Below are positions 32,579-42,477 of a DNA stretch of 64,000 bases, piece by piece. Location of the stretch: the NCBI GenBank assembly GCA_902510755.1, contig CABXCS010000003.1, positions 19,285 through 83,284 of the forward strand, in the 5' to 3' direction. Within the stretch, counting starts at the first letter, position 1. The number at the start of each line of letters is the position of its first letter. Under the pieces are notes generated by a model. The model made no database searches and had not been told where the DNA came from. It saw nothing but the letters and a program-made list of their open reading frames with translations. The stretch is from an uncultured Woeseiaceae bacterium (GTDB taxonomy: Bacteria > Pseudomonadota > Gammaproteobacteria > Steroidobacterales > Woeseiaceae). The position numbers were made by a program, and so were the translations under genes.

Positions 32579-33552
32579 ATATACCTATTTTATCAGATAT
32601 TGAAGATGCCGCAGGGCGTTTGGAGGGAATCATTCGGGAAACTCCATTATTTGAATCTATGGAATTGAATGAGGAAGTTGGCGGGAGAGTTTTTATTAAA
32701 CCTGAATGCCTTCAAAGAACAGGGTCATTCAAAATCAGAGGCGCTTATAATTTAATGTCACAATTAAGTAATAAGGAGGCTGCTCGTGGTGTAGTGGCTT
32801 TTTCTTCCGGTAATCATGCTCAAGGAGTTGCTTTGGCTGGGCAGTTGTTAAAAATAAGTACAACTATTGTGATACCCAGTGATGCGCCACCTGCGAAGAT
32901 TGAGAAAACAAAGGCTTATGGTGGTAATGTTGTTCTCTACGATAGGCTTAAAGAAAATCGCGAGGAATTGGCGAGTGCAATCGCTCTTCGGAAGAATGCT
33001 GTTCTTGTTCCTTCCTATGATCATAAGGATATAATTATTGGTCAGGGGACGATGGGCTTAGAGATAATGCAACAATCTCTAAGAAAGAATGTTGTACCTG
33101 ATCAGGTATTGATTTGTTGTGGTGGTGGAGGTTTAAGCGCTGGCTCCGCTCTCGCTATAAAAGAATTGTCAAAGGAGACAGATATATATCTTGTTGAACC
33201 TGAGGATTTTAATGATACACAGATATCCTTTAATAGTGGGCATAGAGTAAGAAATAAATACTCTAAAAAATCTATTTGTGATGCACTTCTTACTGATACA
33301 CCAGGTGAGCTGACATTTTCAATAAATAAGGAGCTGGCTAAAAATGTCTTAACTGTCTCGGATGAGGAGGTTCAGCATGCAATGCGCTTTGCATTTTTGT
33401 ATTTTAAAATGGTTGTGGAGCCGGGAGGAGCAGTTGCTTTAGCTGCCGCACTGCAGAAAAAAATTAACTGTGTTGATAAAGTAACAGCATTGGTCTTGAG
33501 TGGTGGTAACGTTGATAAAGAATTATTTGCCACAATTCAGAGAAGCAACTGA
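32575..33552 (+). CDS. Threonine/serine dehydratase-like PLP enzyme
   Basis: The 325-residue fold-type II PLP enzyme has the Schiff-base Lys in 'RTGSFKIRGAYN', 'SSGNHAQGVALAG', the phosphate loop 'CCGGGGLSAGSALAI' and the C-terminal 'LVLSGGNVD'. It ends without the ACT-like domain of biosynthetic IlvA, so it resembles TdcB, serine racemase or hydroxyaspartate dehydratase. If it deaminates threonine it makes 2-ketobutyrate for isoleucine synthesis, and the gene converges on ilvB next door. It is translationally coupled to phhB by ATGA. Confidence 0.87.
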   Translation: MNIPILSDIEDAAGRLEGIIRETPLFESMELNEEVGGRVFIKPECLQRTGSFKIRGAYNLMSQLSNKEAARGVVAFSSGNHAQGVALAGQLLKISTTIVIPSDAPPAKIEKTKAYGGNVVLYDRLKENREELASAIALRKNAVLVPSYDHKDIIIGQGTMGLEIMQQSLRKNVVPDQVLICCGGGGLSAGSALAIKELSKETDIYLVEPEDFNDTQISFNSGHRVRNKYSKKSICDALLTDTPGELTFSINKELAKNVLTVSDEEVQHAMRFAFLYFKMVVEPGGAVALAAALQKKINCVDKVTALVLSGGNVDKELFATIQRSN

Positions 33553-33567
33553 TTATAAAAATAATAT

Positions 33568-35409
33568 TTAGAACATCCCACTTGTGTCAAGTGATTCATC
33601 TTTTTCATCATACCTATTAGCAATCCACTTGCCGGTAATCATCTTATTGTAGCTATGACCTGGACCAACCATCGGATATACACCAGCATCAGGATCAATT
33701 ATCACCTCCAAAAAAGCAGGTCCGCTAAATTCAATAAATTCTTTTATTATTTTTTTTAAATCAGATTTTTTATCCAATTTTTTACTAAATTCAAAACCGT
33801 CAGCCTCCGCAGTTTTTGTAAAATCTTTCCTATAGAGTGATTTATCACTAGCGGACATTCTTCCTTTATAATAAAGTTTTTGCCACTGGCGAACCATACC
33901 ATCTCCAAAATTATTTAGGACAAGAACCTTCACTGGTAACTTATATGTTGTTGCTGTTTCAAGCTCACCAATATTCATTCTGATACTAGCATCACCATCA
34001 ATATCAATGACCAGTCGTTCAGGTTGTGCAAATTGAGCACCTATTGCTGCCGGTAAGCCAAACCCCATAGTACCCATAGAGCCTGAGGTTAACCATAACC
34101 TTGGTTCTTTGTAGTCAAAGTATTGTGCCGCCCACATCTGATGCTGTCCAACGCCAGTTGTAATAATAGCGTTACCACCAGTTATTTCATTTATTTCTTC
34201 TATTACCGCATATGGCTGAATTAGATTACTTTCACGATTGTAATTTAATTTATATTTATCCTTTAGATGTGCAACGTGCTTATGCCATTCATCTAACGAA
34301 ATCTCAAAATCAATTTTTTTACCAAATTCCAGTAATTTTTTTAGGTCATTTTTTAAATTACCAATATGATACCAATCAACTTGTTTTACTTTACCTATTT
34401 CAGACAGATCTACATCGAAGTGGGCAATTTTTTTGGCATTCGGTGCGAATCCTTTTGGATCACCAGCGACTCGATCATCGAATCTTGCACCAATGGTGAT
34501 TAAAAAATCACAGTCCTCAACAGCGTAATTTGCTGATGCGGTTCCGTGCATACCAAGCATATGCAATGATAACAATTTGGTAGTATCACTGGCACCAAGC
34601 GCCATAAGTGTTGTCGCAATTGGTATACCATAACAATTGGCAAATTCTCTTAATTCGTTGGTGGCATTTGCATTTATCACGCCTCCACCAGCATATATAA
34701 GTGGTTTTTTAGAGTCTTTTAATAAGGAATAAAATTTTTCGCAAGAGTTATCTTGTAATTTATTATTCATTACCGCATTGAGGCGATTTTTGTAGCCTGT
34801 GAGTGAAAGCTTTCCACTTCCTTTAAATTCTCCTTCCCAGTTTTGAATATCCTTAGGTACATCAATGACTACTGGCCCTGGTCTTCCGGTCCTTGCTAAC
34901 TCAAAAGCTGAGCGAATTGTAGATTCTAGTTTTTCAGGATCAGTGACTAAAAAGATATGTTTAGAAACCGCACCCATGATCGCAGAAACAGGAGCTTCTT
35001 GAAATGCATCCGTCCCGATTGCAGTGGTGGGTACTTGGCCACATATTACTACAATAGGGATGGAGTCTGCCATGCAATCTCTTACTGGAGTGACAGTATT
35101 AGTGGCTCCTGGTCCGGAAGTAACCATTACAACACCAACTTTTCCGCTCGCTCTTGCGTATCCAGAAGCCATGAATCCCGCACCTTGTTCATTAGCTGGA
35201 ACAATTAGCGGCATTGGCTGATTACCTTCCACATCTTTGTTTTCATTATTGAATCTGAAAACAGCATCATAAGTTGGCAGAATAGCTCCTCCACTATAGC
35301 CAAAAATGGTATCAACATTCTCATCAGCTAAAACTTGAACTATCATATCGGCGCCCATCATTTTTTTCCCAGCTGATGGATGTGATTTTTTGTTCTCTAC
35401 TACATTCAT
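33568..35409 (-). CDS. ilvB: Acetolactate synthase large subunit
   Basis: The 613-residue ThDP enzyme has the N-terminal 'VDTIFGYSGGAILPTYDA' with the catalytic-Glu region ('LIVPANEQGAGFMASGYAR'), the FAD domain and the C-terminal ThDP motif 'IDIDGDASIRMNIGELETA' with 'VLNNFGDGMVRQWQ'. It condenses pyruvate with pyruvate or 2-ketobutyrate in valine/leucine/isoleucine synthesis in the cytosol. It faces left, divergent from ilvH across a 163-base gap, which is not the usual ilvBH order. The threonine dehydratase gene converges on it. Confidence 0.95.
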   Translation of the reverse strand: MNVVENKKSHPSAGKKMMGADMIVQVLADENVDTIFGYSGGAILPTYDAVFRFNNENKDVEGNQPMPLIVPANEQGAGFMASGYARASGKVGVVMVTSGPGATNTVTPVRDCMADSIPIVVICGQVPTTAIGTDAFQEAPVSAIMGAVSKHIFLVTDPEKLESTIRSAFELARTGRPGPVVIDVPKDIQNWEGEFKGSGKLSLTGYKNRLNAVMNNKLQDNSCEKFYSLLKDSKKPLIYAGGGVINANATNELREFANCYGIPIATTLMALGASDTTKLLSLHMLGMHGTASANYAVEDCDFLITIGARFDDRVAGDPKGFAPNAKKIAHFDVDLSEIGKVKQVDWYHIGNLKNDLKKLLEFGKKIDFEISLDEWHKHVAHLKDKYKLNYNRESNLIQPYAVIEEINEITGGNAIITTGVGQHQMWAAQYFDYKEPRLWLTSGSMGTMGFGLPAAIGAQFAQPERLVIDIDGDASIRMNIGELETATTYKLPVKVLVLNNFGDGMVRQWQKLYYKGRMSASDKSLYRKDFTKTAEADGFEFSKKLDKKSDLKKIIKEFIEFSGPAFLEVIIDPDAGVYPMVGPGHSYNKMITGKWIANRYDEKDESLDTSGMF

Positions 35410-35572
35410 TGTTTTGCGGTAAATTTTCCTAGATATTGAATAATTTTATTGAGTGTTTACTATATTTTATTACATTGCAATACTATTAAAACTAGGCGAA
35501 CATCAATATTGCTAAGGTTAGCTTATTATATTAATAATTTGTTGGTATTTTATATAAAAATGTAAAAAAGGA

Positions 35573-36097
35573 ATGGTTATGCGTCACGTAATATCAGTGA
35601 TACTTCAGAATGAAGTTGGTGCACTAACAAGAATGACAGGCTTGTTCTCTACTCGCGGATATAATATTGAATCTCTTAATGTTGCAGCTACGGACGATAA
35701 GAATTTATCTAGAGTTACATTAGTGGTTAAAGGGACTGACAAGGCTATTGCGCAACTTAATTCCCAGTTATCAAAGTTGGTTGATGTTATAAGTATAAAT
35801 GATATGACTCTAGGAGATTACTTTGAAAGGGAGTTATTGATTGTAAAGGTTAAATTAAATACTGGTGCCGATAAGAAAATTTTACCAATTATCAATGAAT
35901 ACAAGGGAGAGATTATTGATGACTCAATTGATAGTTTCACAATACAGTTAACTGACAATGTAAAAAATATTGATAATTTTCTCTCTAGGATTATTAATTT
36001 GGGTGACCTTCATGCGGTCGCTAGAAGTGGGAGTGTATCAGTAACAAAAGGTCAAATAATACTCTCTTCTTATGCTAACCAGAATTTGTCAAGTTGA
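35573..36097 (+). CDS. ilvH: Acetolactate synthase small (regulatory) subunit
   Basis: The 174-residue protein has the N-terminal ACT domain ('HVISVILQNEVGALTRMTGLFSTRGYNIESLNVA') and a C-terminal ALS_ss domain ('ERELLIVKVKL...DLHAVARSGSVSVTKGQ'). It activates the catalytic subunit and gives valine feedback inhibition. The frame begins at ATG 35573 or the ATG 6 bases later; AAAAGGA supports this region. It is divergent from ilvB and upstream of proB/proA on the same strand, so ilvH may be co-transcribed with the proline genes. Confidence 0.93.
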   Translation: MVMRHVISVILQNEVGALTRMTGLFSTRGYNIESLNVAATDDKNLSRVTLVVKGTDKAIAQLNSQLSKLVDVISINDMTLGDYFERELLIVKVKLNTGADKKILPIINEYKGEIIDDSIDSFTIQLTDNVKNIDNFLSRIINLGDLHAVARSGSVSVTKGQIILSSYANQNLSS

Positions 36098-36104
36098 TAA
36101 AAAT

Positions 36105-37220
36105 ATGGATGGAGAGAAATTTTTTGGCTTTAAACGCGTTGTAATAAAGATAGGTTCTGCATTATTAATTGATGAGAATGGCAACTTCAATACAAGCTGG
36201 CTTGGAAATATTGCTAATGAAATATCATTATTACTCAATGAGGGGATAGAAGTACTAATTGTATCTTCTGGTGCTGTAGCAATAGGCAGTGGAATTATAG
36301 GGAGAAAAAGAAACTTAATGAATATAAATGAGCTACAAGCCGCTGCAGCAATGGGTCAAGCTCAACTGGTTATGGAGTGGCAAAGTGCTCTCAGTGATCA
36401 TAATATTAAGACTGCACAAATATTGTTAACTCGCCAAGATACGGAAAATCAAAAGAGATTTTTAAACTCAAAAAATACTTTACAAGCGCTACTTAAGTTG
36501 AAAGTCGTTCCTATCATAAATGAAAATGACACGGTTGCTACTGATGAGCTTAAGTATGGTGATAATGATCGATTAGCTGCTAGAGTTGCTCAAATGGTAA
36601 TGGCAGATGGTTTGTTATTACTCTCTGATGTTGATGGTTTGTATACCAGTGATCCATCTGTAAATAAAAACACAAAACATATAACTAAGGTTGAATCTGT
36701 AACAGATGAGATACTAATGATGGCTGGATCTAAAGAATCTAATTTTGGAAGCGGTGGTATGTTAACTAAATTACAGGCCGCGAAAATAGCAATGCATGCG
36801 GGATGCACGACCATCATATCAAATGGCAGTCAGGATGAGCCTATCAAGCATCTAATGGATAACGGCAAATGTTCAATCTTTCAAGCCAAAGAGTCGCCTC
36901 AGGCTATTAGAAAACAATGGTTAGCTGGGTTTCTAGATACCAATGGAATGGTAATCATTGATAAAGGAGCGGAAACCGCGATAAGAAATGGTGGTAGCCT
37001 TCTACCAGTAGGTTTGAAATCAGTCTCAGGTAATTTCGAGCGAGGGGATGTGATTATTGTTTCTAATCAAAAAGGAAAAGAGATTGGAAAGGGTATTGCA
37101 CTATATTCCTCTTATGAGGCTGAATCAATCATTGGTTGTAGATCAGAGCTAATCAATGAAAAATTAGGTTATAGAGGCAAAACAGAGATTATACATCGTG
37201 ATGATTTAGTTCTTTTGTAA
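36105..37220 (+). CDS. proB: Glutamate 5-kinase
   Basis: An amino-acid kinase domain ('VVIKIGSALLI', 'LIVSSGAVAIGSGIIG', 'PIINENDTVATDELKYGDNDRLAARVA') is followed by a C-terminal PUA domain from about residue 270, a common ProB layout. It phosphorylates glutamate as the first step of proline synthesis and is normally inhibited by proline. I use ATG 36105 (371 residues), 7 bases after the ilvH stop; an in-frame ATG at 36072 would overlap ilvH by 26 bases and add residues unlike the family. Neither has a good ribosome site. proA follows 19 bases downstream. Confidence 0.92.
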   Translation: MDGEKFFGFKRVVIKIGSALLIDENGNFNTSWLGNIANEISLLLNEGIEVLIVSSGAVAIGSGIIGRKRNLMNINELQAAAAMGQAQLVMEWQSALSDHNIKTAQILLTRQDTENQKRFLNSKNTLQALLKLKVVPIINENDTVATDELKYGDNDRLAARVAQMVMADGLLLLSDVDGLYTSDPSVNKNTKHITKVESVTDEILMMAGSKESNFGSGGMLTKLQAAKIAMHAGCTTIISNGSQDEPIKHLMDNGKCSIFQAKESPQAIRKQWLAGFLDTNGMVIIDKGAETAIRNGGSLLPVGLKSVSGNFERGDVIIVSNQKGKEIGKGIALYSSYEAESIIGCRSELINEKLGYRGKTEIIHRDDLVLL

Positions 37221-37239
37221 GATAATAGTCTTATTAATA

Positions 37240-38523
37240 ATGGGAATTGGGAGAATGATCATTAAAGATATAACTACGGTAATGAATAATATTGGTCAGT
37301 TAGCCAGAGACTCTGCTAAGAAACTTGCTCAGTGTTCTGGTCAGATGAAGAACCTTGCGATTGAGCTAATCGCTAGTGAGTTAAAAGAGAATTCTGAAGT
37401 TATTTTAGAAGCTAACAAGTTAGATTTAGATAATGCAAGAGATCGTATGCTTTCAGAATCTATGATTGATAGATTATTGTTAGATCAGATTAGGGTTAAC
37501 TCGATGATTCAAAGTTTGCATGAAATTGCAAACATCAAAGATCCAATCAATCAAATTCAAGCGGAATGGGAGCGTCCGAATGGTTTAAAAATTCAAAGAG
37601 TAACTGTGCCGCTTGGTGTAATTGGTATAATTTATGAGAGTAGACCGAACGTAACTGCTGATGCCGCCGCGCTCTGCATAAAATCTGGAAATGCCGTCAT
37701 TCTTCGTGGTGGATCAGAGAGTTTTGAGTCAAATAAGGCAATCTATAATTGTATGATAAAAGCTATAGATAAAGCTGGTTTGGACTCAAATATTATCCAA
37801 CTAGTGCCAACAGTAGATAGAGATGCGGTTGGTTATATGCTCTCCTCGATGCATCAGTATCTTGATGTAATTGTTCCTAGAGGAGGTAAAAGCCTTGTTA
37901 AGAGAGTGCAAGAAGAAGCACGTATTCCAGTAATTGGTCATCTTGAGGGGATTTGTCATGTATATATCCATAAAACTGCAAACCTTGGAATGTCCAGAAG
38001 TGTAATTTTAAATGCTAAAATGCGCAGAACCGGTATTTGTGGGGCCGCTGAAACTATTCTAATCGATAAAGATGTAGCATCAAACATACTCAACGATCTA
38101 ATTGATGACCTACATAATGCTAATTGTGAAATTAGAGGTGATGATGAGGTTCAAAAATATTCTGAAAAAATCATTGCAGCTAATGAGGGTGACTGGTCTG
38201 AGGAGTATTTAGACGCAATCATCTCCTGCAAAGTTGTAGATAATATTCACGAAGCGATAGCTCATATTGAATGCTATGGCTCTGGCCATACTGACAGCAT
38301 TATTGCTGAGGATACAGATGCTGTAGACACATTTATGCGTGCTGTGGATAGCGCAATTGTTATGCACAATACCTCAACACAATTTGCTGATGGTGGAGAA
38401 TTCGGTATGGGCGCAGAAATTGGAATTGCTACAGGAAGAATTCATGCTCGTGGGCCAGTTGGTGCAATGCAGCTTACTAGCTATAAATATAATGTTTTTG
38501 GCGATGGCCAAGTCAGAAGTTAA
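37240..38523 (+). CDS. proA: Gamma-glutamyl phosphate reductase
   Basis: The 427-residue aldehyde-dehydrogenase-fold enzyme has 'VPLGVIGIIYESRPNVTADAAALCIKSGN', 'VIVPRGGKSLV' and the catalytic Cys in 'MRRTGICGAAETILID'. It reduces glutamyl-5-phosphate to the semialdehyde, following ProB. The start may be ATG 37240 or ATG 37255; neither has a clear ribosome site. It ends 8 bases before the convergent isocitrate dehydrogenase gene. Order ilvH-proB-proA suggests one transcript. Confidence 0.94.
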   Translation: MGIGRMIIKDITTVMNNIGQLARDSAKKLAQCSGQMKNLAIELIASELKENSEVILEANKLDLDNARDRMLSESMIDRLLLDQIRVNSMIQSLHEIANIKDPINQIQAEWERPNGLKIQRVTVPLGVIGIIYESRPNVTADAAALCIKSGNAVILRGGSESFESNKAIYNCMIKAIDKAGLDSNIIQLVPTVDRDAVGYMLSSMHQYLDVIVPRGGKSLVKRVQEEARIPVIGHLEGICHVYIHKTANLGMSRSVILNAKMRRTGICGAAETILIDKDVASNILNDLIDDLHNANCEIRGDDEVQKYSEKIIAANEGDWSEEYLDAIISCKVVDNIHEAIAHIECYGSGHTDSIIAEDTDAVDTFMRAVDSAIVMHNTSTQFADGGEFGMGAEIGIATGRIHARGPVGAMQLTSYKYNVFGDGQVRS

Positions 38524-38531
38524 CTAGTGAT

Positions 38532-40760
38532 TTAAGAACCCAGAGAGTTGATAGCGTCATTAAACAAAGCGCTAGGACGCATTGCTTTGGATAACATTAT
38601 TTCATCCGGATGATAATAGCCTCCGATATCAATGCTCCTACCTTGCGAGTTATTTAATTGTGTAATTATATCTTTTTCATTAGATTTTAGTTCTTGATTG
38701 AATTTAGTAAATAATCTCTTCAAGCTTTTATCTTCGTTCTGACTAGCAAGTGCTTCAGACCAATATTTGGCCAAAAAATAATGACTATGTCGATTATCAA
38801 GCTCGCCTACTTTTCTGGAAGGTGATTTATTTTTATCAAGAATTTTAGAATTCGCAATATCAAGTGTATGAGCTAATATTTCTGCTTTTTTGTTATCGGT
38901 CTTCCTTGCAAGATCTTCAATGGAGGTCATTAGTGCTAGAAATTCTCCTAATGAATCCCAACGGAGATGACCTTCCTCGACAAATTGAGTTACATGTTTA
39001 GGGGCTGAACCACCAGCACCGGTCTCATAAAGACCACCTCCTGAGAGAAGGGGAACAATTGATAACATTTTCGCACTGGTTCCTAACTCCAATATGGGAA
39101 ATAAGTCAGTTAAGTAATCTCTGAGAACATTTCCTGTAACTGATATTACATTATGTCCTTGCTGAATTAAGTTAAGAGTTTTTTTCATTGCCTCTTTTGG
39201 TGTGAGTATGGAAATATCTAAGTTGCTAATATCTTGATGGCTTAAATACTCATTTACTATTTTAATAATTGTATTATCATGCGCTCTATTTTCATCAAGC
39301 CAGAAAATTGCAGGTGATTGAGTTAATTTTGCTCTCTCTAAAGCTAAACCAACCCAGTTCTGGATAGGTTCATTTTTTGTTTGACACATACGCCAGATAT
39401 CACCTTTACTGACTCTATGCTCACTTAAAATTTGGTTTTTCTCATCTAGGACACTTATTGTTCCTGCTGAAGTTATTTCAAATGTTTTATCATGTGAGCC
39501 ATATTCCTCAGCTTTCTGAGCCATTAAACCAATATTAGATACATTTCCCATTTTAGTGACATCAAATGCTCCATTTTGTTTGCAAAAATTTATCATCTCT
39601 TGATAAATAGTTGCATAACATCTGTCAGGAATTAGCGCTTTTGTATCATGCAATTTCCCATCAGAACCCCACATCTTACCTGAGGCTCTTATCATAGCTG
39701 GCATCGAAGCATCGATAATGACATTGCTAGGTACATGAAGATTTGTTATTCCTTTGTCAGAATCAACCATAGCTAAAGATGGTTGATGTTCATATGTATT
39801 ATCTATACTTTGCACAATTTCATTCTGTTTTTCGGGAGGCAGTGATTTTATTTTCGATAATACATCACCGATTCCGTTTTTTGGATCAACACCGATATCA
39901 TTAAATATTTTTGCATGCTCTTTGAATACCTTTGCATAATATGAGGTTACAGCATGACCAAATATAATCGGATCTGATACTTTCATCATGGTTGCTTTTA
40001 AGTGTAACGATAGTAAGCTTTCTTGTTTCTTTGCTGCGGAAATCTCCTCATAAAAAAACTCTTTAAGAGCAGTTATACTCATTGAAGCCATGTCTAGAAT
40101 TTCATTATCTTGAACTTCTATATTATCTTTCAGTGTTGTAGTTCTACCATCATTCTGTATTAGTTCGATCCTTAAGGTGCCTGCATCCTCGCAAATTATA
40201 GACGTTTCAGAAGAATAGAAATCACCAGTTTGCATATGAGCAACTTCAGTTTTCGAGTTACTATCCCATGCACCCATCTTATGGGGATTGTTTCTAGCAT
40301 AGTTTTTAACGGCTTCTGCAACTCTTCTATCAGAATTACCTTCTCTTAGGACTGGATTTACTGCGCTACCTATAATCTTTGAATATTTGTTTTTTATAAC
40401 CTTCTCGAGATCATTTATTGGATTATCAGGATAATCAGGAATTGAGTAACCTTGATCTTGAAGTTCATTGATAGCTGATTTTAATTGTGGTATGGAGGCA
40501 CTTATATTTGGTAGCTTTATGATATTTGCTTCTGGATTATTCACCAGGTTTCCAAGTTCGGCCAAATCATCTTTTATTTTTTGTTTTTCGTCTAGATTAT
40601 TTGGAAAACTACTGATAATTCTGGCTGCCAGAGAAATATCTCTTGTTTCAATGTCTATTTCTGCGGATTTAGCAAAAGCTTTAATTATTGGTAATAATGA
40701 ATATGTCGCCAGTAATGGCGCTTCATCAGTTTTTGTATATATAATTTTAGATGTTGTCAT
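38532..40760 (-). CDS. idh: Monomeric NADP-dependent isocitrate dehydrogenase
   Basis: The 742-residue size and the start '[20 protein letters not shown]' are diagnostic of the monomeric (IDH-II) type rather than the about 420-residue dimeric Icd. Further signatures are '[18 protein letters not shown]', '[17 protein letters not shown]' and '[19 protein letters not shown]'. It converts isocitrate to 2-oxoglutarate with NADP in the TCA cycle. It converges with proA. A small conserved hypothetical gene lies 53 bases upstream on the same strand. Confidence 0.96.
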   Translation of the reverse strand: MTTSKIIYTKTDEAPLLATYSLLPIIKAFAKSAEIDIETRDISLAARIISSFPNNLDEKQKIKDDLAELGNLVNNPEANIIKLPNISASIPQLKSAINELQDQGYSIPDYPDNPINDLEKVIKNKYSKIIGSAVNPVLREGNSDRRVAEAVKNYARNNPHKMGAWDSNSKTEVAHMQTGDFYSSETSIICEDAGTLRIELIQNDGRTTTLKDNIEVQDNEILDMASMSITALKEFFYEEISAAKKQESLLSLHLKATMMKVSDPIIFGHAVTSYYAKVFKEHAKIFNDIGVDPKNGIGDVLSKIKSLPPEKQNEIVQSIDNTYEHQPSLAMVDSDKGITNLHVPSNVIIDASMPAMIRASGKMWGSDGKLHDTKALIPDRCYATIYQEMINFCKQNGAFDVTKMGNVSNIGLMAQKAEEYGSHDKTFEITSAGTISVLDEKNQILSEHRVSKGDIWRMCQTKNEPIQNWVGLALERAKLTQSPAIFWLDENRAHDNTIIKIVNEYLSHQDISNLDISILTPKEAMKKTLNLIQQGHNVISVTGNVLRDYLTDLFPILELGTSAKMLSIVPLLSGGGLYETGAGGSAPKHVTQFVEEGHLRWDSLGEFLALMTSIEDLARKTDNKKAEILAHTLDIANSKILDKNKSPSRKVGELDNRHSHYFLAKYWSEALASQNEDKSLKRLFTKFNQELKSNEKDIITQLNNSQGRSIDIGGYYHPDEIMLSKAMRPSALFNDAINSLGS

Positions 40761-40813
40761 GATTGCTTTGAGTTTATGAGCCAGTTTGGCTGTAATTTTG
40801 AATAATTAGAATC

Positions 40814-41059
40814 TTATCGCGATATTTTTTGAATTATTTGGGTGGGATTATCAGTGACCCTGTAATATCCATGACGAATTTTCATCTTATTGTAAACCGA
40901 ATCTCTTTCTTTCTCATTCTCGTACCAATGCTGTTTTGACCAGTTTGAACCTAAAATATTATTTAAAGTATCACCTTTTGGAAGAGTAATCTTGATACCA
41001 AAATTCTTATCATTATCTTTAGTTTTTGTGGTTACATTGTGCTGATGACAGAAATTCAT
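40814..41059 (-). CDS. Small conserved hypothetical protein
   Basis: The 81-residue cytosolic protein has no signal or membrane segment. It has a pattern seen in small conserved gammaproteobacterial proteins: 'DKNFGIKITLPKGDTLNNIL', 'HWYENEKERDSVYNKM' and a basic C-terminus. There is a Cys-x-x-His-like N-terminus (NFCHQHN). It shares strand with the isocitrate dehydrogenase gene 53 bases downstream. I know no function. The aromatic/charged C-terminal half ('RHGYYRVTDNPTQIIQKI') may bind nucleic acid or a protein, but this is not shown. Confidence 0.65.
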   Translation of the reverse strand: MNFCHQHNVTTKTKDNDKNFGIKITLPKGDTLNNILGSNWSKQHWYENEKERDSVYNKMKIRHGYYRVTDNPTQIIQKISR

Positions 41060-41131
41060 ATTTAATTTTTTATCGTCTATGTAATGTGTATTATAACTCA
41101 GATATTAATCTTGAATCAAAAAGTCTCAAAT

Positions 41132-42445
41132 TTATTTTTGTATTAAATTACTAAATCTATTAAAAAATTCGCTTGAGGATTTATGTAAAAAGATACTTAA
41201 AAAAATATTCATAATTGACAAGAGCAAGAAAAACTCAAGAATGGATAAACCAGATGTGAGTGTGATAATAGCCAGCAGAGATGCTGAGACCATGAATACA
41301 GCATTTAAAATATTATTTGCCGCGATGATCCTCGATAGATATTTTTTATCGGCTTTTTTCTGGATATTTGCATATAAAGGCACACTAAATATCCCCCCAC
41401 TCGCGCCGATCATAATGAGGTCAAATATGATCCGCCAATTATTTGGTTGATCAAGGAATATTGAGATACTTGTTATTTGTTCTAGATTATTTGATGGTGT
41501 TGCAAAATATAAATCAAGAACAAATATTGTGAGTCCAGCGGCGCCAATTGGTATAATGCCAATTTCGACCTGATTATTAGACAGTTTTTCGCACGCAAGA
41601 GAACCAATTCCGATACCAATTGCAAAAGTGGCCAATAATAATGTGGTAATTAATTCATTACCATTAATTATATTAAGTGTGTACGCAGGTATTTGAAGTG
41701 TTATAGCTGATGCGTAAAACCAAAACCACGAAATACCTATGATGCAAAGAAAAACTTTTTGATCTTTTTTGCTATAAGTTATGCTCTTTTTAATTTCGGA
41801 GAAAATATTCCAATTAATATTCAAATTTGGATCTGTAGCTGAAGTTGTTGGGATTTTTCGACTTGCGAAATACCCAAGAATAGAGATTGAAATTAGCCAA
41901 ATAGCCAGAGAATAGTCATTATCTTGATTAGAGGAAACAGCGAGACCACCAATCACCAGTCCCAGTATAATTGCAATATAAGTGCCTGATTCGACTAGGG
42001 CATTTCCACCAATTAACTCACTAGAATTTAGTTTTTGAGGTATATAAGCATATTTTACTGGGCCAAATAGAGCAGATTGGAAGCCCATTAAAAATAGGAT
42101 CACTAGCAGATAAGAGTAATTGTCCGTCAGTAATGAAATTCCAGCCAATAACATAAGTCCAATTTCTAATAATTTTACTGATCTTATGAGTACCGATTTT
42201 TCAAGTTTATCTGCTAATTGCCCTGCAATTGCTGAAAATAAGAAATAAGGTAAAATAAATAGTGCACCAGCAATATTTGCTAGCTGACTCGCGTTTAACC
42301 CAAGTATTTTGATGCTTTTAAAAGTTAATAAAATAATTAAGCCATTACGGAAAATATTATCATTAAATGCACCTAAGAATTGAGTTACAAAAAAAGGTGC
42401 AAAACGATTTTGCTTGAGTAGCATAAATTGATTAAATTTACTCAT
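41132..42445 (-). CDS. MFS transporter, LplT/Aas-type (lysophospholipid flippase-like)
   Basis: The 437-residue membrane protein has about 12 helices and the start 'FFVTQFLGAFNDNIFRNGLI', typical of LplT and of the MFS part of Aas-type fusions, then 'GQLADKLEKSVLIR' as the MFS loop 2-3 motif. LplT moves lysophosphatidylethanolamine inward for re-acylation. In many bacteria this module is fused to an acyltransferase and acyl-ACP synthetase; here it stands alone and ends after the last helix, with no acyltransferase gene next to it. Confidence 0.82.
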   Translation of the reverse strand: MSKFNQFMLLKQNRFAPFFVTQFLGAFNDNIFRNGLIILLTFKSIKILGLNASQLANIAGALFILPYFLFSAIAGQLADKLEKSVLIRSVKLLEIGLMLLAGISLLTDNYSYLLVILFLMGFQSALFGPVKYAYIPQKLNSSELIGGNALVESGTYIAIILGLVIGGLAVSSNQDNDYSLAIWLISISILGYFASRKIPTTSATDPNLNINWNIFSEIKKSITYSKKDQKVFLCIIGISWFWFYASAITLQIPAYTLNIINGNELITTLLLATFAIGIGIGSLACEKLSNNQVEIGIIPIGAAGLTIFVLDLYFATPSNNLEQITSISIFLDQPNNWRIIFDLIMIGASGGIFSVPLYANIQKKADKKYLSRIIAANNILNAVFMVSASLLAIITLTSGLSILEFFLLLSIMNIFLSIFLHKSSSEFFNRFSNLIQK

Positions 42446-42477
42446 GATTGTTTGAGATTAGTAAGAATATTTTACTA

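Noticed and set aside
34957..35221. Two plus-strand frames inside ilvB
   Set aside because: They lie entirely within the conserved ilvB coding region on the other strand and show composition typical of antisense shadows.
36072..36104. Longer proB with start overlapping ilvH
   Set aside because: The added residues (MLTRICQVDKN) do not resemble ProB N-termini; ATG 36105 just after the ilvH stop fits better.
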